A stretch of DNA of 64,000 nt from Syngnathus acus (taxonomy: Eukaryota > Chordata > Actinopteri > Syngnathiformes > Syngnathidae). Location of the stretch: positions 2,186,001 through 2,250,000 of the forward strand of contig NC_051087.1 of NCBI RefSeq assembly GCF_901709675.1, read 5' to 3'. The notes beneath the pieces are model-generated. The model worked only from the letters and a program-made list of their open reading frames with translations. It had not been told where the DNA came from and did not search any database. The translations under genes and the position numbers were made by a program. Below are positions 46,701-58,700 of this stretch, in pieces (the first letter of the stretch is position 1; every line of letters begins with the position of its first letter).

Positions 46701-49700
46701 GTCGTGATTTGGACTTTAATGTATGTACTGGGCTAGCGCGGGCGAGTAATGGCAAGCAAGTCAGCCTCGCGGTTTTTGGCCTGGTACTCTGGCCTGTTTG
46801 GTTTATTGTTCATGAGACTGACTTGTGAGGGGGGGGGGGGCACAAAGGGTAGCCGCAAAAAGCCGGATTGGCGCCGGAGCTGCGATGCTTCCCCACCCTC
46901 AAAGCTTGAGACGCCTCAGGTCAGCAATCTAGTGATTTGCCGCTAACCACATTACAGCCATTAGCGGCCCTCGCCGCTTTTCCGCATGTCACGTAGAAAT
47001 GGGTCGAGTCCTGCCCCGCATGACTCACACTGACTCTTTTCTCTGCGACTTTCTCTCAATGCTGGTCAACCCGACTCGGGTTGCAAAGTAACCTTTGGAT
47101 GCAGCTTTTCCGTTGACATCCTGGGAAGTGGGAATTGCCGAGTAACCGAAAAGACGATATTGTAAAATGGTGCTATGCTAGGCTAGTCAGTTAGCTTTGA
47201 GTATTGTCTACCCTTGTGTGACTTTGGTTGGGATCTTGCGTGATTGCCGATTGGGAATTTTGGAAGTTCAACTAAGTGTCACAAAACGGAACTTGCAGTT
47301 TTCGGAGGGCCCTTTGAGGCGAGCCGGTGACTGTGCTCACCTTTTGACGACCACGGCGCATCGTTCCGGGTCCGATCACGAGCCAACTCTAATGATCCCA
47401 GCCGCTGCCGGGGCTGCGTTTCCTGGCAACTGTTTTGCTTTAGCCTGTAAACACAGAGCGGCCGCTGGGCCTGTGAAAGGTGAAGACATGTTTTAACAAT
47501 TGCTTTTTCTCAATCGGGTGGATCGAATTTTTTTTTTTTGGGTCATCCAGTAACATACAAAGGCGGGAAACAGTTCCTTGTCCGTTTTGTTAATATGTAT
47601 CAGGAATGCTCACTCCTCTTTTGTTCGCCCTTGTCTGGCAAGCTGTAATATTTTGCTTATGAATACTGATACACAAAGTGTATATTAATGACCCCGGGTG
47701 AACTTAACCCTATCCTTATTGGCTCCCTGTTGGTATCTTGCGGGCTCATGAATATTAATGGGGTTCCATAACCTCCATTACCCTAATCTTTGCTGTCTAG
47801 CCTCCCAGATGGATTGGGTTGTCATGGTAACGTCGTTACTCCTTGAGACCAAGAGTGGGAAGAATTTAAAAAAAAATAATGTCAGAGACCTCAAAATTAC
47901 TTAAAACATCTCCCAAGCCTCTTGCAGAGAGTGCAGGTTATGTCGGAAAAAATTGAATGAGAAATGGTCGTTGAATTTTGACATAAAGTGGTAATTGTGT
48001 CGTGAATGTTCAAAATGGTTGCTCATTTTAAGCAAGGTAATGGCGGTCATTTTCATTGGCCCAATTCTTTTCACAGACTCTCCCCATAACCGTGATAACC
48101 TCAGTTCACGGACAAAAGCCTGTGAATGCATTCATCACTCATGTTGCTAACCAAAACAGCAGCAAGGATAAGGGCGTATGTCTAATCTTCGTTTCTCCCC
48201 CTGTAGATGTGGACAGCAATGACGAAGGAGGGCCTGACGGCGGCGCTGCGGAGGACGAAGGCTGGTTCGGGAATGCATCCGACACGCGCTCGGAGTCTTC
48301 GTCCTACGGCGACACCCAGGACGAGCTCTTCCTGCCGAGGGGATCGTCCCCGGACGCCAACCACGAGAGTCCCACGGGCTGCCCCACGCCGGTCCACCGC
48401 GCCTCCTTGGAACTCCTGGGACTGGGCGGCGGCGCCTTCTCACCGCAGGACACCGTCTCGTCGGTGGTGTCATCGCTGTACGGCGAGGCGGCGTCCCGCG
48501 CCCTCGGGAAGCCCCTCAGCAGCAACCTGCGTCGCCTCCTGGAGGCAGGGTCGCTGAAGCTGGACGCGGGGGACCTTCTGGGGCGGGCGTCCCGGGGAGG
48601 CGAGTCCCCGCCCATAGGGCTTGCATCGCCCCTCACCCTTTCCCCATCTTCACACCACGCTCAACAGCTCAGCGCGCTGGCTCGCAAGCTGGCCAACAAC
48701 AACAGCGGCTCCGCCTCGCCGGCCTCGTTGGCGCCCTCGCTCACCAACGTTAAACAAGAGCCGCTGGACCACTTCAACTCCCAGAGCAACGGCGGTAGCT
48801 TTGTATGGGCAGGAGTCGCCGACAAGTGGCCACCCACCGGCCGCTCCACGCCCAGCGGGTCCAGCCTCTCCCCGGACTCCGCCATCCAGAAGCTAAAAGC
48901 GGCGGCTAACGCGGTGCTTCAAGACAAGAACGCCGTGTCGGCCGCCACCACCACCTCCTCCACCAACGCTTCGTCCGTCGTGCCGCCCCTCGGAGGGGCC
49001 GGTGCCCGGGGCGACGACGTGGTGCGTTTCGATGCCTTTAACTCTCCGTTCAGCCCGCAGTCGGCCAGCTCCACTTTGGCCGCGCTTTCCAAGAAAGTCA
49101 GCGAGAGGAGCCACGGTTCGTCGGCGCCCGCTGCGCCCGCCGACCAGCAGAACTCTGCGACGTCCTTCCTGTCGTTCGTGTCCATGACCTCGTCGGCCGC
49201 CTTGCTCAAAGAGGTGGCGGCCAGGGCGGCGGGGAACCTGCTCACCGAGAAGAAGGAAGGCTCCCCCCTGCCGGGCGGTGGCGGCGGCATCCTCCAAGAG
49301 GATGTCAAGCCCCTGCTGGACAAGAACCACAAAACCTCCACGCCGTCAACACCCAACCAGGGCCTGGACCTGTTGTTGCCCTCCACACCCAAAGGAAGAG
49401 GGAAACCCAACAACCAAGCAGGTAATTGGTATCTTCTACTGCAGTGTTTCCCAACCTTGGAGCCAACGCAGCAATTGCTGTTGGGATAATTTCACCACAA
49501 TGCAAATAATATTTAAATATATTTAATATTTAAAAATATCAAATAGATTTATAATATATTTAATTGTTCTGCCTGTCACTATATGTCATCGGCATAGATA
49601 GATGGACAGATAGTAATAGGGTCAGACAATTATTTCAAAAAGTTAAATAATATACAAAAAACTTGATATGACGACTTTATCCTCAAGGACTTTTGGCATC

Positions 49701-52700
49701 ATGAATGCCCTTCTTCACAGTGTGGCCCTAACACTCCTTGAAACTTGTTTCAGCCGCCGCAGTCTTAATTACCTTCATAAAAAGACACTGAAGCATCAGC
49801 CAGCCAACCAAGCAAGTCTCGCAAAAGGCCAGGGCGAGCTCCACGGGGGGGCTCCCGACCGAGACCTCGCCGGGCTCGATGGCGCTCAGGGGGGGCTGCC
49901 AAATAAGCAGCGGGTGGAAGCCCTCCCTCGCGCGGTACCAAGTCCGCCGGAGCCGTCGGTAGGCTGATCGGGAGGGCAGACCTTAAGGCCGAGCGCGTCA
50001 TCCTTTCCCCTGACTGGATACAGATGTGTGTACATTCGCCGCCCGCCCGCGCGCCGTTTATTCTGGAAAACGCGCACGTGTAACCCAAACAGGGGGAAAG
50101 AGAAGAGACGGCGAGACTAAGTAACCTTTAGGGGAGAACAGAATGTTTTCAAAGAGACGGATGGGCACTTTTTGAAGGATTGTGTCGCAGCCCTGAGCAA
50201 ATCTAAAATGGCGGGATGAAATTGACTTGAGACGGATGTGGCGGCCGATGTAATATTGTGTGATCTGCATGTTAAAAAGGTGGTGCTGAAAGAGGGGCTA
50301 AGGGGGGAGGCGGGGGTTGCTGTAACCCGGCGAGCCGTCAAGGTCGAGCGCTGCTGCTGTAAAAATGCAGGTATGTTGTTTGGTCGCCAGACTGAAAAAT
50401 GTGACCTTGATTATTGACGGCCATGCCTTGTTTTTTTATTAGCTTCCCCGCGCTACTCGCACCGTAAAGCCCATTTAGTGCTCATTCCGTCTGCTTCTTT
50501 TTTTTCCATTTAGCGCTCCCAACTCCATTTTGGTTTTCCTTCACTGGATTTTACTCGCGGTCATCCCGCTGTTGTTTGGCGCTCCGGGCTCGCACTTCCG
50601 CAAAGATAAATAATTAACTCCCAGGTTGATTTGACAAAAGCGAAGGATTTTTTGAATCATTGATTGAGTAGTGATGACAAGAAAGAAGTTTAAGTGGATA
50701 TAAAAGTTGAAACGGATGCTAATACGAGAAGAAAAGGCAGAGGAAAAGGGTTTTCGGAGAAGAAAATCATCATGTGAGAGAATTCACTCTTCCTCGAAAA
50801 TAATAAAGTCGACCTCCACATGTCTAAATTCATCTATTTAATGACTCAGTGCTCAGAAATTCTACAAGGAACATTGTCATTATTATAAGAAAAAATATAT
50901 AAAATAGACCAAAAAGTCTACTGACTGCTGCCTAATTATTTTTAATAGAAGACATTTGAGGTGTAACAACAAATGGAAAACGACACACGTAAAGCGACAC
51001 CAAATAGCGTCGCCGCCACGCCGGTGTTTCATCTGTTTGTCCACTGATTTAACGGCATAAAGCAAACGTGCTACAATTTGCATATGCATCTTCGCAACGG
51101 CACAATTCAAAGTGATGGCCTGGGCTAAACGGAGCCATACGGAAAAGCCCTTCACCATCAAAAATGACCCCGTGCAATAAATACTCATTTTCACTGTGGC
51201 CCGGAGGCGTTGATTTAATTCTGTACATTTTCCGAAGGCTGCGGCGGTCACTGCGCCAGTGAGCGCTTTAAAAGGTTGTACACTAGCACATGATGTATCG
51301 TACACAGACGTATACCTTTGAAGTGGAGCTATTAAGACACAATTTAAGTGCGGGTGGTAGACAGCGAACTCTCGGGCCGCTGTCGGCAAAAGCCCTTCAA
51401 GGCACTTGTGTTAATCAACAATGCGCTGGAGATTGAAGGCGTAATTGCGCAATGACGTCACTCTGGGTTCTTTATTTGTACTCTGCCTTTCATGCTAGTC
51501 TTGGGAATCGTCGCTAAAGCATGTTAGCATACTACACCATTTTCTTGTTCATCTTACGTTAGCTCGCTAGGTTAGCATCGGAATCTTAGAATGTCTCGAG
51601 GTACCTTTTTTGCTTCACCCGAGAAGCTTAATGTCCCCCCGCCCCGCCCCCATCCCGCCCTGCCTCTCCGCTCTGGCTGCAGATGGCCATTTATTGTTGC
51701 AAATAGGCAGTCTCGAGCTTTTACACCTCAGGTCAATGAATGGCTGAGCGCAGTCATTTCGCCAAACACTGATTACCAGATGTTTTTTACCGAGGAACAC
51801 GGCCGGAATACTCATGAAGCCGTCCTGACAGCCCCGCGTAGAATTTGTAATGCCATCATGTCTCCTTCTAATAAGACCAATTAAGCCGTAATGGATGCCG
51901 GATATAAAGCCAACAACAATAATCGAGACGTTAAAAAAAAAAAAAAAACACCTCAGGTTTTTGCCGGTGTTTCCAGCTGACATTTCCCGCAGTGGTCTTT
52001 GTTCAATTTTCTTGCCAACCTGCCTCACGCTGAAAAGGCTTTCCATTTGATTTTCTTAACAGGAACAAAGCTGCAGCATTATCACACAGTACATAAAAAG
52101 GCTGCTTTTAATTGGGCTTTTGTAAATGTCACTTCTAAACGTGCCGTCTCTTCCCTCAAGGCTCACCGGAAGACGGCGGCAAACCGTTCCAGTGTCCTGT
52201 GTGCGGTCTGGTCATCAAGCGCAAGAGCTACTGGAAGAGACACATGGTCATCCACACCGGCTTGAAAAGCCACCAATGTCCGCTGTGTCCCTTCCGCTGC
52301 GCCCGCAAAGACAATCTTAAGTCCCACATGAAGGTGAGTCGCCGTCTCTATTCGATAAACCCTGAAAATTTCCGAATCTGATCTCGCGTGTAAAGAAAAT
52401 ACAAAATCTTCTAAACTAACTAACTAAATCAATTTGACGCCTGGGCTCCTTCTCCCAGGTCCATCAGCACCAAGACCGGGGTGAGACGTTCCAGTGCGAA
52501 CTCTGCCCCTTCACTTCCTCCCGTCACTTCAGCCTGAAGCTCCACATGCGCTGCCACCAGCACTTTCCCCGCACCGACGTCAAGGTGAAAGAGGAGCTCA
52601 CCACCGACACCGAAGGCGAGGGCTCCCTGATGGGCGACGCCGGCGGCCCAGCCGACTCGAGGGGCAACCGGCTGTCCCCTCTGCATCCGGACGCCCGGCT

Positions 52701-55700
52701 GCAGTCGTCCCCGCCGGGCGAGGCGTCGTCCAATCACGTCAACGTCAAGGAGGAGCCGCTGGAGCGGGACCTGTCTGTCCTGTCGCCATTTAGCATGGGC
52801 AGGGAGCGACCTAGGAGCAGCGCCAACTCCTTGGACCTGCCGGGCGCAGGCGGCGGGGTGCACTCCAGCCCAAGTGGTCCAACCACGGCCTCCCTCTTCA
52901 GCCCGGACATCACCACCAAGACAGCCACTGACCTGCTTATGAAGCTATCAGGTTAGTACGCAGTGCTATTGACATGTATTGTCAGGTGGATCAAGGCGCT
53001 TCCATCTGGGCTCTCATTGTTAGCATACAACTAATTGATTAGCATCAACGGACAAATATTTCAAATTGTTGAGCGTCGTGAAGCTCCACTCCATCTGAAA
53101 AAATACACCGAGTTCACATCTATCGTTGTTTTCTGAAGACCTTCACACTGAACCGTGAAACATTCTTTGCATGAAGACAAATTCATAGCATGCCATGCGG
53201 AGGTTACGAGACCAGCGGGGAATTCTCAGTTTCAGATGCAATCTGAGCATAAGAAAAGAACCTAAACTTTTCAACCCTGGCTTATGTGTAAAAATATAAA
53301 TAGTTTAATCTGGGACTCCACGTTTCATAATCAGCTGCCATTCAGGTTGAGATTGTTTTTTTTTTATCGCCATTGAGTTTTAAAAGAACCAAAGATAGTT
53401 TGTACCAACGTGACAAACACGTCGTTCTTTGGGAATGTTTATCCCGTGATGCTGTTTAGAGGCATTTTGTAGTGTTGCAGAATATAAAAAGAGCCACTCA
53501 GAGACGTCAGCAAGATTGATGGAAAAAGGTCAGGTGAGGTTCGGCGCCGGGGTCGAGGCTACGGCTGCCAATCTCGCGCTTAATGCTGCGTAATTAGATT
53601 GAGATCTTCGGGAAAAAAAACAGGAACATTAGATTAATTAAAAATGTATGCATAATTCATAATTAAAAAGGAATTTATAATTTGAAATGATTAGCGCCCT
53701 TGGCTCACCATCCTGTGACCCAGCCAGTATGCGCCGGGGGAACTAGGAGGACTCGGTTAACTAACTGCCCCCCACTCCGCCACGCCCCCCCCCCCCCCCC
53801 CTTTTGTGCCCCCGACTCCAAATGGCAGTTGCACTTCACTTCCAGACTGCGCAATCAAGCCCGGGCTCCTCCAGGGAGGAGCCAGCGGTGACTTCTTCCA
53901 ATGTCAGCGCAGTGTCAGGCGGCGGACATCTTACGTTGAGGCCGTCATTCAAGGTGAATGTGGGCGGATATAAAAGATGAAGTCCAGATGATTATGGACT
54001 TTAATGAATACCGCCCCTTTGATCACAAAGTATCTCTTTTGTCCAAAAAAATGGCTACTTAGAAGAAACGAGGGCTCAGATCTTTTTAAAATATCGGTGG
54101 GAGCGAAGGGAAGGTGAGGGACTTCCTCTCGGGACTCCACTTCTCCCTGGCAAGCCAGATTGAGTGTGTTCACGGGTAGCTCATTCCTCCTACTTTTTAC
54201 ACCCCCGGTTCCCCGCCTCGCCTCGGTCCCCCAAGGCCAAGCAAGGGAGGCGGCGGGTGAAAGATATAAAGACCAGACAGATGAAGTGACATCTGAGCAA
54301 GCCAGAGATGTTAAAACGAGGAGTTGCATCCACTTCCCCCAAGCCAGTGAACTCCCCCTGAACCATGACATAATATTGGGAGGGGGAGGGTGTCATGGAT
54401 CCTACTTCTGACACCATTTTGAAAAACAGTAGCAGCATATTTTGGAGGGGACTTTCTATTGAGCATTGCGGCGATCCACTTTGATTTTGCACGACGGCAT
54501 GCTGACACAGCCGTCGGCCGTCCGGCGTGATCCACATTTTGATTTTGAGATGAAAGCCACGCCGCTCCCCCCCTCCCTTCCCCTTGCCCAGTGGACCAGA
54601 GCTAATCATGTGGGCATCCTCCAGACATCACCCACTCCCCCCCCAGCCGCTCTGACATAGGCACTGTGAGCACGACCTTGGCTGGGTGTGAGTAATTGCC
54701 ACGCGGGGCATTGTGGGAGGTGTTGTCGCTCTTATGATTGTTGCCCCCAGGAGAATACTGTGCATATTATTCTCTCCTCGCAACACAGGCAGAAAACTAA
54801 CACCGTCCAGCACATCTAGAACAGAAGCAGCTTTGTATTTGAACATCATCAATTTGGACCTAATTGCTAGTAACGATTCAGTTAATTGACCTCCTTAGCT
54901 AATCATCCACATGAAGAACAGCTCGAAACCTTAAAGGAGAGAAACCAGTCGATTTTATGTAACACAATTTCAAATCGTTAAAAAGTGTCTGGATCACGTG
55001 AAAAGTCCTTTACAGAAAATCTAACGGAACCAATGAAAGTAAACTTGCAAGTCAAGGCATGTTTAATCACGAGGTTGGGAATGCTCAAGTCTGTTCGGTG
55101 ACCTAAAAAGCGTCGCACGCGAGTCGACAAAAAGGTCAAAACGCATTGGACAAATATTCATAATGGAGTGGGCGAGTGCAATGGAGTGGGCGAGTGCAAC
55201 GGAGTGGGCGTGCGACGGATATAATGAAAACAGTCTGTCCTTGCTGACATTGTACTTGATATATTTGGAGTCCTTGTCTGCTTTGTCGCTGTCCATATAA
55301 TACGTGGTGGATCTGAATAGCCTTCCCATTTCTTCTTCCACCTGAGTGCACATGCACAGGAAGGCCCTTTGAGCGTGACCTCTCTTGTCCATACATCTCC
55401 TCTGCAGCCATCAGCATCGCTGTCCGCCGCCGTCTTGCACGCCGTCAGCTCCTGTTGGGTTCTCAAACCCGCCCGACGCAGCCCTGCGCTTTTTTTTTTT
55501 CCCCTCCTCCTCCTTCTTCTTCTTCTTCCACCGGTATAAAACAGCAGCCAATTGTCAGAGGAAGAGCAGGCCAGCGTGACAGAGGTGGAAAGCTAATGAA
55601 GTTATTTGACGGCGGGCCTGGCCGCAGAGCGAGAGGTGAGGCGCGGCGGACAAGCGGCTGGCAGCTAGACGGATGAGGCGCGAGGCGAGAAAAGCAGGAG

Positions 55701-58700
55701 GCGGCCGAGGGGGGTGGGAGGCGCGGGCGAAAAGAACGCCGATGTATGTAGCGTCGCTGGCAGGTGTCACAAGGCTGTGATAACACGCAGACAAACTGAT
55801 AGCGCCGCGGCGGCGGCAGAAAGGGAGCTGACTCGGGAACTGGAGATGGCCAGTCACCCAGAAAGATGCTTCTCGGCTCACCTCGCAAGGTGACATGCGA
55901 GGAAAAACTCGATGCTCTTCTCCTTGATGTGTTTATGTGATTCGGAGTCCTGTTATTTTGGCTCAAAGTCCCGTTTACCTTGGTGCCTTGACATAAGAGG
56001 CACTTTTATACCTTATCGAAATATTTAGAAATGGCAAAAAGAATCAAATAGTTTTTACATCATGTTCATTCAAACTCGTATAAAAAAAAAAAAAGATCTT
56101 ACTCGAGAACTCGAGATGACGAGTCGCGAAGAAACGTGCCCTCCTTCTGCTTCTCGGCTCGATTCGCAAGATGACATGCGAGAAAAACTGGACGCTCGTC
56201 CCCGTGTTGTGTTGGTGAGATTCCGACAGACAAAAGGCTGCAGTGTGAGCTCACTCAGCTTTGTCGGGATGAAATTGTTGCTTGTTCGAAGGGTGTTAAA
56301 AGTTAGAAACAAGCTGTAAGGAAGTACAATATAACCAACATTTCAAGTCCGTTACTGAGTCAGCAAGTATCGTTAAAAATTTAAGAAAGAAAAGACCCAT
56401 AATGCATATTTCTTTCACAACTAGGGTAGTCACAAACTAATCGATTATACTAGGGATGCACCGAAAATTCGGCCACCGAAAATTTTCGGCCGAAAATGAC
56501 CCAAAAGTGCATTTTCGGTTTTTGGCCGAAAGACCTAAATCACCGAAACAACACGGCCGAAACTTGTGATGACGTGAGCAAACAGCGCAGCCAGCACGCG
56601 GGAAAACGGGATAAGAGCCAGCATGTCTGCGGTGTGGACTGATTTCACTAGCTCAGAGAAAGACCCACGGATAGCGATTTGCAAAACATGCAATGCTGAA
56701 ATTTCAATCTGCAAAAAGTTTCTCCACGTCGGGTTTAATTCATCACCTGAAATCCAAACATCCCGATCGCCATTCTGAATATGAGAAGAAGGCGACACAG
56801 AAAAGGAAACTGACACCGAGCACGCCCACTCCGTCTGTGGCGGACGTTTTTGAAAAGGCAAGTTAAGTTTGTGCATCCACAATTCTTGGTGGATTTGTTG
56901 TTGATAAAGGCTATGGTAACCATTGTTTTGATACACTTTTATGTTGTACACACAGAACAAAATGTAAAAGGCACTTGACTTATGCACTTTGTGTTTTTAT
57001 AAGAGAACATATTTAATTTTACAGTCTTTCAGCAGGCCAGTCAGTTATAAGCCTGTAAATTATTATTTAATGTACACGAGTGGGGTCAAGTTAAACATTT
57101 TATTTTTATTTTATTTTTGAATTTTCATTTATATTGTGCATTGTTGTAATGTCAGTGCTAAATAAATATTCTCATACTTTTGTAACTGGTTTATTGCAAT
57201 GCCTTGATTTTAGTGAGGTTAGTACACATGTAGCCATAAATGCTGTGGTTCTAATAACTGACATAATCATTTCTTTCGGTTTTCGGCCTTGGTTTCCTCA
57301 TTTTTGGTTTTCGGTTTCGGCCAAGAATTTTTATTTCGGTGCATCCCTAGATTATACTATTGGTTACTCCATCGATTCGTTGAGTAATTTTAAGCAACTG
57401 ATATTTTAATACAAATGGCACTTTTAGACATTAAATTTAACAGTACTCAGTCACATAGTCTTTATTATCTGCAAGGGTCTGAACTGTCCATCAGGGGTCT
57501 CAGGATATCCTTTCCTTAAAAAAATGTGGCGGAGTTGCAATAGTATTCAACTTGGATGTCAAGTCATCGATGGGGCCAGAAAACCTTCCCCGTGCCATAT
57601 GTTTGATACCAGTGGTCTATACTGTACACAATGGCTGTGACAAATGGAATGGGAGCAATGGCCTCTTTGTTTCTGCTTGCACCTTTAATTTGTCTTCAGT
57701 TTTCCTCCGAGCGTGTGTATGGGCTCATGGTTTTTTTTCTTAGGTGTTTTGTAAAGTGGGGGTGCAAATGTCCTGTACCCCAGTCTGATCCAACATGGCC
57801 CGACACACTTCTAATTAGAGGACGTCCTTCCAGGTGCCGACCAGGTTATACTTAGCTTGTCCGCCGACATCCGACGACGTGACATTTCCAGCTGGTACAG
57901 GCTGTGACCCCCACGCCACTGCCCGTGAACTTGAAGGTCGCCATGCCACCAGCCCCCTCCCCCCCCTTTTTTTTTTTTGCTCACTCCTCTCACATGTAGC
58001 GCACACACAATCCCAGCTTGCCATGGTGTGGCATCGCTCACCGTACGGGTGGCCTGGAACACCAGCACCTGTCCCCCCCTTTTTTGCTGACCCTTCCACC
58101 CCGATGGCATGAGGGCCATTAATCAGAGAGGCCCCGAGTCGCCGCAGATGGATGAGGCGGGATGAAGGGGTTGGCGGGCCTTTGGTTGTTTAAAGATGTT
58201 AGGTGAGATGGTCCAGATTCCTGCTCCGGTGGACAGACAAGCGTTTGATGGTGAGCGATGTTCCCCGAAGAGGGATTCTGTGTGAACGAAAACATTGTTC
58301 GCTAAATTTTGAAGCTAGTTGTCTTGCGTTGCAGCGGCACTGTGTAATGAGATGCGACGTGTGATACAAAGAGGACTTGTATTAGAAGTTTCTCCGTGGC
58401 TAATTATTAATTATTCATCTAAAGGCGGATTAGATGTGGCCCAGATTCTGTTGAAGGCGTCTGAAAAGCGGCGGCGACGGTGTGACAGCTTTCTCCAGAA
58501 GCTCCTACAGAGATTGCGAGATAAGGACGACGACGCCGTGATTCACATCGGTGTTGCTTGTGGATGGCGTTATGGAACTGGATCACAGACTCGTAGGAGG
58601 CCGCAAGTTGAGAATAAAGTCAACAAACTCAATATTGTCAGTTGGGGATTAGTTTCCTAAATCCTAAGTAGCACAGACGATGTTCTCAGCCAGAAAACCG

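Larger units (their letters stand above)
34721..48206 (+). other. znf827: znf827 intron 1
   Basis: A 13.5-kb intron. It begins with about 400 bases of GC-rich CpG-island shore including a poly-C run (about 35326-35338). It contains SINE-like fragments (35780-35900, 36595-36700), a hairpin MITE (37237-37412), a probable non-LTR retroelement (40770-41520), GT repeats (42565-42612, 45560-45592) and the third copy of the 23-nt repeat (48142). No additional coding exon was recognised. First introns often host enhancers, but none can be pinned down here. Confidence 0.8.

Noticed and set aside
48147-49413. Several long minus-strand and alternate-frame open frames over exon 2
   Set aside because: These are shadows of the GC3-rich znf827 exon 2; they show no conserved motifs.
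58319-58660. 113-residue frame in intron 4 with a basic, helix-like middle (KASEKRRRRCDSFLQKLLQR)
   Set aside because: It looks protein-like for a short stretch, but there is no known family, no supporting splice sites, and it lies just ahead of exon 5. It is probably chance.
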